From assembly GCF_029080175.1 (NCBI RefSeq), contig NZ_JARFJC010000026.1: a stretch of 64,000 nucleotides of DNA; one strand, given 5' to 3'. The stretch comes from Luteipulveratus flavus. Lineage in GTDB: Bacteria; Actinomycetota; Actinomycetes; Actinomycetales; Dermatophilaceae. Under the pieces are notes generated by a model. It did no database searches. It had not been told where the DNA came from and saw only the letters and a program-made list of their open reading frames with translations. Positions within the stretch are counted from its first letter, which is position 1, and every line of letters starts with the position of its first letter. The position numbers and the translations under genes are program-made. This document shows, piece after piece, positions 41,097 to 50,366 of the stretch.

Positions 41097-43775
41097 TCAG
41101 TGGGCGGCCGCGTGCCAGGAGCCGCCGACGCCGACGCTGACGTCCAGCGGCACGTCCATCTCCACGGCGGCACCCATCTCCTTGCGGACCAGCGCCTCCA
41201 GGTCGGACCGCTCACCGGCCGCGACCTCCAGGACCAGCTCGTCGTGGACCTGCAGCAGCATCCGGGAGCGCGCGTCGGCGTCCCGCAGCGCGTGGTCCAC
41301 CCGCAGCATCGCCAGCTTGATGATGTCGGCGGCCGAGCCCTGGATGGGCGCGTTGAGGGCCATCCGCTCGGCCATCTGCCGGCGCTGCCGGTTGTCGGAG
41401 TTGAGGTCCGGCAGGTACCGCCGGCGCCCGAGCATCGTCTCGGTGTACCCCGTCGCGCGTGCGTCGGCGACGATCTCCTGCAGGTAGTCGCGCACCCCGC
41501 CGAACCGGCTGAAGTACTCCTCCATCAGCCCGGACGCCTCCTCGGTGCTGATGGTCAGCTGCTTGGACAGGCCGAACGCCGAGAGGCCGTAGGCGAGCCC
41601 GTACGACATCGCCTTGACCTTGGCGCGCATCGCCAGCGTGACGTCCTCCGGCTGCACCGCGAAGACCCGCGAGCCGACGAATCGGTGCAGGTCCTCGCCG
41701 GTGCGGAACGCCTCGATCAGGCCCTCGTCCCCGGACAGGTGGGCCATGATGCGCATCTCGATCTGGCTGTAGTCGGCCGACAGCAGCGACTCATACCCCT
41801 GGCCGACCACGAAGACCTCGCGGATCCGGCGCCCGGCCTCGGTGCGGATCGGGATGTTCTGCAGGTTCGGGTCGGTCGAGGAGAGCCGGCCGGTGGCCGC
41901 GATCGTCTGCTGGTACGTGGTGTGGATCCGGCCGTCGTCGGCGACGGACTTCTGCAGCCCCTCGACCGTCACCCGCAGCCGCGACCAGTCGCGGTGGCGC
42001 AGCAGCGCCTCCAGGAACGGGTGCTCGGTCTTGACGTAGAGGTCGCTCAGCGCGTCCGCGTCCGTGGTGTAGCCGGTCTTGGTGCGCTTGGTCTTGGGCA
42101 TCCCGAGCGTCTCGAACAGCACGACCTGCAGCTGCTTGGGCGACCCCAGGTTGATCTGGTCGCCACCGATCGCGTCGTACGCGTCCTGCTGGGCCTCGCG
42201 CACCCCGCCCGCGTACTCGCTCTCCAGCGACTCCATCGCGTCGACGTCGACCGCGATACCGGCGCGCTCCATCTCGGCGAGGACGCCCACCAGCGGCAGC
42301 TCCAGGTCGGCCAGCAGGGCGCTGCCGCCGGTCCGCGCCAGCTCGCCGTCCAGGGCGGTGGCGAGCTCGCCGATCGCCTGCGCGCGCTGCATCGCGACCA
42401 TGGCCTCCTCACTGGTGCCCGTGTCACCCAGGTCGAGCACTCCCTGACCGTTCGCGGCCTCCACCCCGGTGAGCTCGCGCTTGAGGTAGCGCAGCACGAG
42501 GTCGGCCAGGTCGTAGGAACGCTGGTCCGGACGGACGAGGTAGGCCGCCAGGGCCGTGTCGCTGGTCAGCCCGCGCACCGTGAACCCGCGTGCGGCGAGC
42601 GCCTGCAGCGGACCCTTGGCGTCGTAGAAGGCCTTCGGCCGGTCCGCGTCGCCGAGCCAGCCGGCCACCGCCGCCTCCGCCTCCGGCGTGAGCGAGGCGA
42701 GGTCGATGTACGCGGCCGTGCCGGACGCCGCCGCGACGGCCAGCCCGTGCGCGTCGCCGCTCCCCCGCGACCAGCTGCCGAGGACCTGGACACCGGCACG
42801 CTGGCCGGTCCGGACGTGCTCGGCGAGCCAGCCGGCAACGGCTGCGGCCTCCAGCGTCTCCCCCTCGACCTCGATCGCCTCGTCGGCCTCGGTGTCGACC
42901 GCCTCCAGCGTCTGGAACAGCCGGTCACGCAGCACCCGGAACTCCAGGCCGTCGAACACGGTGTGGACCTCGTCCCGGTCCCAGGTGTGGCGCTCCAGGT
43001 CGTCCACCGACGTCTCCAGCGACAGGTCACCGAGCAGCTGGTTGAGCCGGCGGTTGCGCAGCACGCCGTCGAGGTGATCGCGCAGCGACTCCCCCGCCTT
43101 GCCCTTGATCTCGCCGACGTGGTCGACGATGCCCGGCAGGTCGCCGTACAGCCCGATCCACTTCGCGGCGGTCTTCGGACCGACGCCGGGGACGCCGGGC
43201 AGGTTGTCCGAGGACTCCCCGACCATCGCGGCCAGGTCGCTGTAGCGCTCCGGCAGCACGCCGTACTTCTCCTCGACCGCGGCCGGTGTCATCCGCGCGA
43301 GGTCGGAGACCCCCTTGCGCGGGTAGAGCAGGGTCACCTTGTCGTTGACCAGCTGGATGGCGTCCCGGTCGCCCGAGCAGATCAGCACCTCGTCGAAGCC
43401 CTGGGCGACGGCCTGCGTGGTCAGCGTCGCGATGATGTCGTCGGCCTCGTAGCCGGGCAGCTCGATGTACCGGATCCGCAGCGCGTCCAGCACCTCGTGG
43501 ACCAGGGACACCTGGCCCTTGAACTCCTCCGGCGTCGCCGACCGCCCCGCCTTGTACTCGGCGTACTGCTCGGTGCGGAAGGTCTTGCGGGAGACGTCGA
43601 AGGCGACCCCGACGTGCGTCGGCTCCTCGTCGCGCAGGACGTTGATGAGCATCGAGGTGAACCCGTACACCGCGTTGGTCGACTGACCGGTGGTCGTCGA
43701 GAAGTTCTCCACCGGGAGGGCGAAGAACGCACGGTAGGCAAGGGAATGACCGTCGAGGAGGAGGAGCCGCTTCAC
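41097..43775 (-). CDS. polA: DNA polymerase I
   Basis: GTG 43775 fits the conserved start KRLLLLDGHSLAYRAFFALP, giving 892 residues, the usual length in actinobacteria. Residues 1-300 are the 5'-3' exonuclease (GYEADDIIATL, CSGDRDAIQLV, GVPGVGPKTAAKW). The middle domain is the degenerate 3'-5' exonuclease. The polymerase domain has motif A LLSADYSQIEMRIMAHLSGD, motif B KVKAMSYGLAYGLS and motif C LLQVHDELVLEV. It fills gaps and removes Okazaki primers. It converges with the nucleotidyltransferase gene, 12 bases apart, and diverges from a hotdog thioesterase. Confidence 0.97.
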   Translation of the reverse strand: MKRLLLLDGHSLAYRAFFALPVENFSTTTGQSTNAVYGFTSMLINVLRDEEPTHVGVAFDVSRKTFRTEQYAEYKAGRSATPEEFKGQVSLVHEVLDALRIRYIELPGYEADDIIATLTTQAVAQGFDEVLICSGDRDAIQLVNDKVTLLYPRKGVSDLARMTPAAVEEKYGVLPERYSDLAAMVGESSDNLPGVPGVGPKTAAKWIGLYGDLPGIVDHVGEIKGKAGESLRDHLDGVLRNRRLNQLLGDLSLETSVDDLERHTWDRDEVHTVFDGLEFRVLRDRLFQTLEAVDTEADEAIEVEGETLEAAAVAGWLAEHVRTGQRAGVQVLGSWSRGSGDAHGLAVAAASGTAAYIDLASLTPEAEAAVAGWLGDADRPKAFYDAKGPLQALAARGFTVRGLTSDTALAAYLVRPDQRSYDLADLVLRYLKRELTGVEAANGQGVLDLGDTGTSEEAMVAMQRAQAIGELATALDGELARTGGSALLADLELPLVGVLAEMERAGIAVDVDAMESLESEYAGGVREAQQDAYDAIGGDQINLGSPKQLQVVLFETLGMPKTKRTKTGYTTDADALSDLYVKTEHPFLEALLRHRDWSRLRVTVEGLQKSVADDGRIHTTYQQTIAATGRLSSTDPNLQNIPIRTEAGRRIREVFVVGQGYESLLSADYSQIEMRIMAHLSGDEGLIEAFRTGEDLHRFVGSRVFAVQPEDVTLAMRAKVKAMSYGLAYGLSAFGLSKQLTISTEEASGLMEEYFSRFGGVRDYLQEIVADARATGYTETMLGRRRYLPDLNSDNRQRRQMAERMALNAPIQGSAADIIKLAMLRVDHALRDADARSRMLLQVHDELVLEVAAGERSDLEALVRKEMGAAVEMDVPLDVSVGVGGSWHAAAH

Positions 43776-43830
43776 GCATGAAAGCCTATGGCCTGGCACC
43801 GACGTGCCGCCGACCGGAGAGGACGACCCG

Positions 43831-44292
43831 ATGACCGAGGCACCCACGCCCGCACCCGAGCCCGCCGAGCAGTCCGAGGCGGAGCTCACCGCGCTGTTCG
43901 AGAGCATGAACGCCGGCACGCTGGGTGAGCGGATGGGCATCGAGTTCCTCGAGGTGTCCCCCGGACGGGTCGTCGCCCGGATGCCGGTGGAGGGCAACAC
44001 CCAGCCGTACGGGCTGCTGCACGGCGGCGCGAGCGTCGTGCTGGCCGAGACCGTCGGATCGATCGCCGCCGCGCTGCACGCCGGCCGGGACCGGATCGCC
44101 GTCGGGCTGGACATCAGCTCCACCCACCACCGCGGGGTGCGCTCAGGTCACGTCACCGCGACGACGACCCCGCTGTCCCAGGGGCGGTCGGTCGCGACGT
44201 ACGACGTCGCGATCGTGGACGACGAGGGCAACCGGGTCAACACCTCACGGATCACCTGCATGCTGCGCGACGCCCCGCCCCGGGCTCGCTGA
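43831..44292 (+). CDS. Hotdog-fold thioesterase, PaaI type
   Basis: ATG 43831 follows GGAGAGGA at good spacing and gives 153 residues; an upstream ATG at 43804 is less well supported. Residues 60-95 (NTQPYGLLHGGASVVLAETV) hold the helix and HGG segment of the family, with the likely catalytic acid in AETVG. Such enzymes hydrolyse acyl-CoA, often aryl or 1,4-dihydroxy-2-naphthoyl-CoA. Substrate cannot be told from sequence. It is divergent from polA as in several actinobacteria. Confidence 0.85.
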   Translation: MTEAPTPAPEPAEQSEAELTALFESMNAGTLGERMGIEFLEVSPGRVVARMPVEGNTQPYGLLHGGASVVLAETVGSIAAALHAGRDRIAVGLDISSTHHRGVRSGHVTATTTPLSQGRSVATYDVAIVDDEGNRVNTSRITCMLRDAPPRAR

Positions 44293-44294
44293 GC

Positions 44295-44879
44295 TCAGAC
44301 GCCGGTGCCGCGGGCGAGGCCGACCCGGGCGGCCCGCGCCCGCAGTGAGCGGCGCCGGCGCACGACCAGGTCGGGGAGGGACTCCTGCTCGTCGCCCGCC
44401 AGCCGACGCCGCAGCGCGCCGGGCGTGGTGGTGCGACTGGTCACCGCCGGCGTGAAGCCGAGCCGGGCGAAGTACCGGTTGGTCTCCTTCTCCTGCGTCG
44501 GCACGCACGAGATCAGCTGGTTCGCGCCGGCGAACTCGGCGTACCGCGCGACCATCCGCAGCAGCTCCTGGGCGATGCCGGTGCGCCGGTGCGCCGGCTG
44601 GACCCAGATCTGGTCGATCCAGGCCGCGGTGTCCTCCGACAGCCCCGACAGCGGGCTGTGCGTCACCACCACGAAGCCGACCTGCTCACCACCGACGGCG
44701 GCCACGTAGATGCGAACGTCCTGACGCCGCAACGCCTCTCGGATGCGTCCGGCGGCGACGGCGCGCCACGCCCAGTCGCTGGTCTGTCCCGCGGCAACGC
44801 GCGAGGCCACCCACAGGGGGGCGAAGGTGCTCTCGTCGGCAGCGACCACACGGCTGACCGAGACACCAGAACGAGACAC
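44295..44879 (-). CDS. GNAT-family acetyltransferase
   Basis: GTG 44879 has a strong GAGGAGG ribosome-binding site; 194 residues. The acetyl-CoA binding block QIWVQPAHRRTGIAQELLRM is motif A of GNAT enzymes, preceded by VGFVVVTHSPLSG and followed by ETNRYFARLGFTPA. The C-terminal 45 residues are basic and lie outside the fold. Its substrate is unknown. It is convergent with the thioesterase, two bases apart. Confidence 0.85.
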   Translation of the reverse strand: MSRSGVSVSRVVAADESTFAPLWVASRVAAGQTSDWAWRAVAAGRIREALRRQDVRIYVAAVGGEQVGFVVVTHSPLSGLSEDTAAWIDQIWVQPAHRRTGIAQELLRMVARYAEFAGANQLISCVPTQEKETNRYFARLGFTPAVTSRTTTPGALRRRLAGDEQESLPDLVVRRRRSLRARAARVGLARGTGV

Positions 44880-45004
44880 GGCTCCTCCTCGTCACGTGCG
44901 GTGACGCCTGGGGAGGGAGCGGCCGCACCACGCGTCACAGTACGCCTGAGCCGGTCGGTGCGCGCCGGAACGCGCCGACTCGTCACGGGCCGCCGGAAAC
45001 GACA

Positions 45005-45037
45005 GGTGGCGGTGGTCCGGACCGGACCACCGCCACC
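45005..45037 (-). terminator. Terminator after livF
   Basis: A 14-base arm (45005-45018) pairs perfectly with 45024-45037 around a 5-base loop. It lies 20 bases past the livF stop and ends the liv operon; only a short T-containing tract follows on the - strand. Confidence 0.65.
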
Positions 45038-45057
45038 GCGTCGTACCGCTCGGCCGA

Positions 45058-45771
45058 TCAGGCAGCGCCGAGGTAGGCCTCCTTGATCGCTGGGTTGGCG
45101 AGGAGCTCCTTGCCGGTGCCGCTGTGCGTGATGCGTCCCGTCTCCAGGACGTACGCGCGGTGTGCCGTGGCCAGCGCCTGGTTGGCGTTCTGCTCCACCA
45201 GCAGCACCGTGGTGCCCTGCTCGTTGACCTGCCGGATGATCGAGAAGATCTGCCGGATGAACTGCGGGGCCAGGCCCATCGACGGCTCGTCGAGCAGCAG
45301 CACCTTCGGGTGCGCCATGAGCGCGCGGCCGATCGCGAGCATCTGCTGCTCACCGCCGGAGAGGGTGCCGCCGAGCTGCTTGCGCCGCTCCTTCATCCGG
45401 GGGAACAGGTCGAAGACGCGGTCGAAGTCCGCGGCCATCTGCGACTTGTCCTTGAGCGCGTACGCGCCCATGTCGAGGTTCTCCATGACCGTCATGGCCG
45501 GGAAGATGCCCCGGCCCTCGGGCGTCAGGGAGATGCCCTTCACCACGCGGATGTGGCCCTTGGTCCGCGAGATGTCCTCGCCGTCGAAGGTGATCTTGCC
45601 CGCGGACAGGTTGAGCAGACCCGCGAGCGTGCGCATCGTCGTCGTCTTGCCGGCGCCGTTGGCGCCGATCAGGCTGACGACCTCACCCTCCTCGACCGTC
45701 AGCGACATGTCGTGGATGGCCTGGATGCGGCCGTAGTGAACCGAGATGTTGTCGACCTCAAGCAGCGCCAT
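45058..45771 (-). CDS. livF: Branched-chain amino-acid ABC transporter, ATP-binding subunit LivF
   Basis: ATG 45771 follows GGAGAG inside livG and gives 237 residues. Walker A is IGANGAGKTTTMRTL, the signature LSGGEQQMLAIGRALM and Walker B LLLDEPSMGLAPQF, typical for LivF (ends near 237 residues). It energises uptake with LivG. The 14-base overlap with livG shows co-translation; it is the last gene of the operon. Confidence 0.95.
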   Translation of the reverse strand: MALLEVDNISVHYGRIQAIHDMSLTVEEGEVVSLIGANGAGKTTTMRTLAGLLNLSAGKITFDGEDISRTKGHIRVVKGISLTPEGRGIFPAMTVMENLDMGAYALKDKSQMAADFDRVFDLFPRMKERRKQLGGTLSGGEQQMLAIGRALMAHPKVLLLDEPSMGLAPQFIRQIFSIIRQVNEQGTTVLLVEQNANQALATAHRAYVLETGRITHSGTGKELLANPAIKEAYLGAA

Positions 45772-46699
45772 CGTCCGACTCCTCTCCGAGGTAGGCGGCG
45801 ATCACCTTCGGGTCCTCACGGATCTCCTGCGGTGTCCCTTCCGCGATCTTCTTGCCGAACTCCAGGACGACGATGCGGTCGGTCACGCCCATGACCAGCC
45901 GCATGTCGTGCTCGATGAGCAGGATGGTGTAGCCGTCGTCCCGGATGGTCCGGATGAGCTGCATGAGCTCGTCCTTCTCCGCCGGGTTGAAGCCGGCGGC
46001 CGGCTCGTCCAGGCACAGCAGCTTCGGCTCGGTCGCCAGCGCGCGGGCGATCTCCAGCCGTCGCTGGTAGCCGTACGGCAGGTTGCGCGCCAGCACGTCG
46101 GCCTTGTCGACGATGCCGACGAACTCCAGCAGCGCCATCCCGTGCTCGATGGAGGACTTCTCCTCGCGTCGCAGCCGCGGCGTGCGGAAGACGGCGCCGG
46201 GGACGCTCGTCTTGTGCCGGGCGTCCAGACCCACGACGACGTTCTCCAGGGCGGTCATCTGGCCGAACAGCCGGATGTTCTGGAACGTGCGGGCCAGGCC
46301 GAGCCGGGTGATCGCGTGCTTCTTGCGACCGCCGAGGCTGTTGCCCTCCAGCTCGACCGTGCCGTCGCTCGGCTTGTAGACGCCGGTCATCGCGTTGAAG
46401 CAGGTCGTCTTGCCGGCGCCGTTGGGTCCGATCAGGCCGAGGATCTCGCCTCGCTTGATGTCGAACGTCACGTGGTCGAGCGCGGTCAGACCGCCGAACG
46501 TGACGGTCAGGTCGCGGATCTCGACCAGGTTGTCACCGACCGCGACCTCGATGTCGCGGTCGGGGGCGACGACCTGCGCCACCTCCGACTCCAGCGACGG
46601 CGGCGCGTCCGGCTGCTCGACGACGAGCCGGTCGGCACCCTCCGCCGTGCTCGCCTCCGGGGTCCGCACCTCGGGCTGGTCGCTCGCGGGGCTGCTCAT
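45758..46699 (-). CDS. livG: Branched-chain amino-acid ABC transporter, ATP-binding subunit LivG
   Basis: ATG 46699 overlaps livM by ATGA; 313 residues. Walker A is LIGPNGAGKTTCFNAMTG and the LivG-specific region includes ARTFQNIRLFGQMTALENV. The signature YGYQRRLEIARALATEP and Walker B LLCLDEPAAGFNP are present. An N-terminal extension of about 55 acidic residues (ASDQPEVRTPEASTAEGADR) precedes the usual start and is absent from most LivG proteins, so the start could be later, for example near VGDNLVEIRDLTVTF. Confidence 0.94.
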   Translation of the reverse strand: MSSPASDQPEVRTPEASTAEGADRLVVEQPDAPPSLESEVAQVVAPDRDIEVAVGDNLVEIRDLTVTFGGLTALDHVTFDIKRGEILGLIGPNGAGKTTCFNAMTGVYKPSDGTVELEGNSLGGRKKHAITRLGLARTFQNIRLFGQMTALENVVVGLDARHKTSVPGAVFRTPRLRREEKSSIEHGMALLEFVGIVDKADVLARNLPYGYQRRLEIARALATEPKLLCLDEPAAGFNPAEKDELMQLIRTIRDDGYTILLIEHDMRLVMGVTDRIVVLEFGKKIAEGTPQEIREDPKVIAAYLGEESDDGAA

Positions 46700-47868
46700 G
46701 ACGATGACTCCTCGGTCGCGGGGACGGCGGTGGCTCCGGAGCCACTGGTCTTCTCACCCAGCCAGCGGCGTGCTCTGCTGGCGTACGTCAGCAGGTGGTT
46801 GCGCGCGCCGAACAGGCCCTGCGGCCGGAAGATCATCAGCACCACGAGGATCACGCCGAAGATCAGGAACTTGTACTCCGCCAGACCGGTGAAGCGCAGC
46901 GGCAGGTACGCCACCAGCGCGCCGCCGATGACCGCACCGAACTTGTTGCCGGCACCACCGAGGACGACGGCCGCCAGGAACAGCATCGAGGTCTGCACGT
47001 CGAACTTCTGGTTGTTCACGAAGCCGTTGAGGCCGCCGAACAGCGCACCGGACAGACCGCCCAGCGCCGCGCCGATCGCGAACGCCCACAGCTTGAACTT
47101 GAACGTGGGCACACCCATGATCTCGGCGGCGTCCTCGTCCTCGCGGATCGCGATCCAGGCCCGCCCGGCGCGCGACCGCTCGATGTTCCCGAGCAGGACC
47201 ATCAGCAGGATGATGATGGTCACCGTCAGCCAGTACCACGGCGTGCCGCTGCTGTTGGCGAACACCGGGTTGCCGTCGGACTTGGTCCCGGGAGGGGCGC
47301 CGACGTTCTGGAAGCCGACCTGACCGCGCAGCGCCGGGATGATCGTCGCCAGGAGGCGGATGATCTCTCCGAAGCCGAGCGTGACGATGGCCAGGTAGTC
47401 ACCGCGCAGCCGCAGCGTCGGCAGGCCCAGGATGATCCCGAAGAACACCGTGACGATCATCGCCAGCGGCAGCGTCCACAGGTACGGGATCTTGACGAAG
47501 GTCGAGTCCGTGCTGGTCCACAGGGCCGTGACGTACGCACCGACGGCGAAGAACCCGATGTAGCCGAGGTCGAGCAGGCCGGCCTGGCCGACCACGGCGT
47601 TCAGACCGAGCGCGGCGAGGGCGTAGATCGCCATGTTCGCGCAGGTGATCGGGAAGTCGTTGCTCGGCTCGCTGGTGATCAGCGGCGGGTTCAGGACCGG
47701 GAGCAGGTAGACCAGGGCGGCGACGAGGGCGAGGACGCCCCACTGCTGCCACCGCTCCAGGTGGTCCCACCGCCGGGCGAGACCGTCGAACGGGCCGCGC
47801 TTGGGCCGCTCGGACTGCTCGTCCAGGTGGGACTGCGTTGCTGCTGCGTCTTCGATGGGGCTGGTCAT
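46696..47868 (-). CDS. livM: Branched-chain amino-acid ABC transporter, permease LivM
   Basis: ATG 47868 overlaps livH by ATGA; 390 residues. About 9-10 helices run from VLALVAALVYLLPVL, with the family block GLLDLGYIGFFAVGAYVTAL and the coupling EAA-like loop RAWIAIREDEDAAEIMGV near residue 275. It forms the channel with LivH. The first 40 residues are a cytoplasmic, polar extension. Confidence 0.94.
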   Translation of the reverse strand: MTSPIEDAAATQSHLDEQSERPKRGPFDGLARRWDHLERWQQWGVLALVAALVYLLPVLNPPLITSEPSNDFPITCANMAIYALAALGLNAVVGQAGLLDLGYIGFFAVGAYVTALWTSTDSTFVKIPYLWTLPLAMIVTVFFGIILGLPTLRLRGDYLAIVTLGFGEIIRLLATIIPALRGQVGFQNVGAPPGTKSDGNPVFANSSGTPWYWLTVTIIILLMVLLGNIERSRAGRAWIAIREDEDAAEIMGVPTFKFKLWAFAIGAALGGLSGALFGGLNGFVNNQKFDVQTSMLFLAAVVLGGAGNKFGAVIGGALVAYLPLRFTGLAEYKFLIFGVILVVLMIFRPQGLFGARNHLLTYASRARRWLGEKTSGSGATAVPATEESSS

Positions 47869-48866
47869 GCGCGCACCTTTGCCAAGTTGCTGCCGAGGAT
47901 GCCCTCGGGACGGACCATCAGGACGAGCACCAGGACGATGAAGCTCACCACGTCGGTCCACTGGCCGTTGCCGAGCAGGACCTGGCCGTAGTTGCCGATG
48001 ACGCCGAGCAGCAGACCGCCGAGCAGTGCGCCGCGGACGTTGCCGATTCCACCGAGCACGGCCGCCGTGAACGCCTTGATGCCGAGGATGAATCCGCCGT
48101 TGTAGATCGCGCCGGACGGCACCTTCATGATGTAGAACAGCGCCGCGGCGCCGGCGAGGACACCGCCGATGACGAACGTGGAGATGATGATCCGCTCGCG
48201 GTTGACGCCCATCAGGGTCGCGGTGTCGGGGTCCTGCGCGACGGCGCGGATGCCGCGACCGAGGCGGGTGCGACGGATCAGCTGGTCGACGCCCACCATC
48301 ATCACGATCGCCGCGATGACGATGATGAGGGTGTCCATGTAGATCAGGTTGCCGCCGAGGTCGAAGACCGCCTTGTTCTGGAACATCGTCACGGACGGCT
48401 CGGCCGTCGCGCCGCGCCAGACGAAGAACAGGTTCTGGATGACGAACGACATGCCGATCGCGGTGATCAGGAAGACCAGGCGCGGAGCGTTGCGGCGCCG
48501 TAGTGGTCGGTAGGCGATGCGCTCGAGCAGGAAGGCGACCAGGGCCGCAGCCGCCATACCGGCGAGACCCGCGAGGATCAGGTTGAGGACGATCTCCGGC
48601 CCGCTGAGGTTGGGTGGCGAGGCGCCGAAGCCCAGCGAGGTGAGGGTGAAGACCACGGCGTACGCGCCGGTGATGAACACCTCCGAGTGGGCGAAGTTCA
48701 TCAGGTTGAGCACGCCGTAGACGAGCGTGTAACCGAGGGCGACGAGCGCGTAGATGGCGCCGAAGGTGAGGCCGTCGAACGTCGACGGCCAGAAGGTGGA
48801 GCCGAGCGATGCCCAGTCGAGAGTGATCCACTGGTCATCGGCAGCGGCAGCAAGCAGGGTGTGCAC
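47865..48866 (-). CDS. livH: Branched-chain amino-acid ABC transporter, permease LivH
   Basis: I choose GTG 48866 because AGGAGG lies 11 bases upstream; the longer frame to 48941 runs through a hairpin. The 333-residue protein has about eight helices with FGAIYALVALGYTLVYGVLN and the permease loop GRGIRAVAQDPDTATLMGVN. It pairs with LivM. The stop overlaps the livM start. Confidence 0.93.
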   Translation of the reverse strand: MHTLLAAAADDQWITLDWASLGSTFWPSTFDGLTFGAIYALVALGYTLVYGVLNLMNFAHSEVFITGAYAVVFTLTSLGFGASPPNLSGPEIVLNLILAGLAGMAAAALVAFLLERIAYRPLRRRNAPRLVFLITAIGMSFVIQNLFFVWRGATAEPSVTMFQNKAVFDLGGNLIYMDTLIIVIAAIVMMVGVDQLIRRTRLGRGIRAVAQDPDTATLMGVNRERIIISTFVIGGVLAGAAALFYIMKVPSGAIYNGGFILGIKAFTAAVLGGIGNVRGALLGGLLLGVIGNYGQVLLGNGQWTDVVSFIVLVLVLMVRPEGILGSNLAKVRA

Positions 48867-48900
48867 GAGAGCTGAAGCCTCCTGAGGGGTACGGACCGGC

Positions 48901-48936
48901 GGGAGGCCCGCCCGGACGAAGCCGGGCGAGCCTCCC
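48901..48936 (-). terminator. Hairpin between livK and livH
   Basis: GGGAGGC pairs with GCCTCCC (48901-48907, 48930-48936), then seven more pairs enclose the loop ACGAAG, with one C-A mismatch. It lies 15 bases after the livK stop. No T-tract follows on the - strand, so it may stabilise or partly end livK mRNA, raising binding protein over permease. Confidence 0.6.
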
Positions 48937-48951
48937 GTCAATGGTGGAGCG

Positions 48952-50181
48952 TCAGCCGATCGTCCCGACCGAGACGATCTTGCCGTTGTCCACGCGGTAG
49001 CCGTAGACGGCCAGCTCGGCGAGCTCGCCCTTGTCGTCCCACTTGAACTTCTTGGACAGGCCCTGACCGTCGTAGGTCTTGACGTAGTCCTTCAGCGCCG
49101 GGCGGGTCGCCTTGCCCTTGTCGATGCCGCTGAGCAGCACGGTGGCGGCGTCGTAGCCCTCGACCGAGTAGGTGCCCGGGTCCTTGCCACCCGAGACCGC
49201 CTTGTAGCCGGTCGCGAACTCCTTGATGAGCTCACCCGGGATGCAGGGGCAGGTGAAGTAGGCGTTCTTGGAGGAGCTGCCGGCCAGCTTGATGAACTGG
49301 TCGTCCTTCACGCCGTCCGGACCGATGAAGGTGCCCTTGAAGCCCTTGCCGACCAGCTGCTGGTCCAGCGGGGCGCCCTCGGCGAAGTACCCGGCGTAGA
49401 ACACCGCGTCCGCCTTGGAGTTCAGGATCTTCTGGATGGTCGCCGAGAAGTCCTTCTGCTTGGTGACGACCTTGTCGGAGCCGGCGACCTTGTCACCCAG
49501 CGCCGCGGTGGCCGTCTTGGCCAGGCCGATGCCGTAGTCGGAGTCGTCCTGCACGACGAAGACCTTCTTGGCACCGATCTTCTCGGCGAGCTTGGGGACG
49601 GCCGGGCCCTGCACGTTGTCGTTGCCGAGCGCCCGGAAGAAGGTGGTCCAGCCGTTCTTGGTCAGGTCGGGGTTGGTCGCCGACGGAGTGATGTGGACCA
49701 GGCCGGCCTGCTCGAAGATCTTGCCGGTCGCCTTGGACTCACCGGAGAACGGCAGACCGATGACGCCGACGACGTTCTTGGTGTTGGTCACCTGCGTCAC
49801 CGGACCGGTGGCCTTGTCGGGCGAGCCCTCGGTGTCGACCTTGCTGAACTTGACCTGGCAGCCGGGGTTGGCCTTGTTGTGCTCGTTGATGGCCTGCTGC
49901 ACACCGTTGTAGATGTTGATGCCGAGCTGGGCGTTGTCACCGGTCATCGCGCCGACGTACGCGATGGTCGTGCCGGCGGCGCACTTGCCCTTGCCGTCGC
50001 CGGCGGCCTTCACGGCGCCGGCCGGGGTCTCGATGCTGGACTGGGCGGGCAGCACCTTCGCGCTCCCACCGCCGCCACCGCCGTCGCTGGTGGCGCCGCC
50101 GTCGCTGCTGTCGTTGGCGCAGCCCGCGAGGAGCAGCGCCAGTGCGGCGACTGCCGCAGATGCCTTGAATGACCGGGACAC
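48952..50181 (-). CDS. livK: Branched-chain amino-acid-binding lipoprotein LivK
   Basis: GTG 50181 has GGAGG six bases upstream; ATG 50208 is an alternative. The 409-residue product opens with a lipoprotein signal (SFKASAAVAALALLLAGCAN) and the modified Cys in LAGC. A low-complexity Gly/Ser linker follows, then a type I periplasmic-binding fold: TIAYVGAMTGDNAQLGINIY, VGVIGLPFSGESKATG and KVFVVQDDSDYGIGLAKT. It captures branched-chain amino acids outside the membrane. Lgt, encoded at 59665-60528, would attach its lipid. Confidence 0.95.
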   Translation of the reverse strand: MSRSFKASAAVAALALLLAGCANDSSDGGATSDGGGGGGSAKVLPAQSSIETPAGAVKAAGDGKGKCAAGTTIAYVGAMTGDNAQLGINIYNGVQQAINEHNKANPGCQVKFSKVDTEGSPDKATGPVTQVTNTKNVVGVIGLPFSGESKATGKIFEQAGLVHITPSATNPDLTKNGWTTFFRALGNDNVQGPAVPKLAEKIGAKKVFVVQDDSDYGIGLAKTATAALGDKVAGSDKVVTKQKDFSATIQKILNSKADAVFYAGYFAEGAPLDQQLVGKGFKGTFIGPDGVKDDQFIKLAGSSSKNAYFTCPCIPGELIKEFATGYKAVSGGKDPGTYSVEGYDAATVLLSGIDKGKATRPALKDYVKTYDGQGLSKKFKWDDKGELAELAVYGYRVDNGKIVSVGTIG

Positions 50182-50366
50182 GATCAGCCTCCGTGTGTGT
50201 TGAAGCATTGATGACTCCCGGGCCGATCGCTCGTCCGGGCGCACTCCCTTATGCAGGGTCGCTCGAAAGTAGCCGCCAGGGTCACCGCGTCGAAGGCATT
50301 CCGCGGAACTGCGCTGCGTCGTGATCAATCTGCGGCCTGGGACGGAGGTCACCGGGCCTTTGACCC

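Noticed and set aside
41100..43781. 893-codon open frame on + strand opposite polA
   Set aside because: A third-position GC shadow of polA; the opposite strand has all polymerase motifs.
43776..44123. Upstream extension of polA
   Set aside because: The extension runs through the divergent thioesterase gene; the conserved KRLLLLDGHSLAYRAFF start follows GTG 43775.
50209..50366. A livK promoter in the gap after pdtaR
   Set aside because: TACTTT and CATAAG look like -10 boxes but have no fitting -35 at proper distance, so I do not call one.
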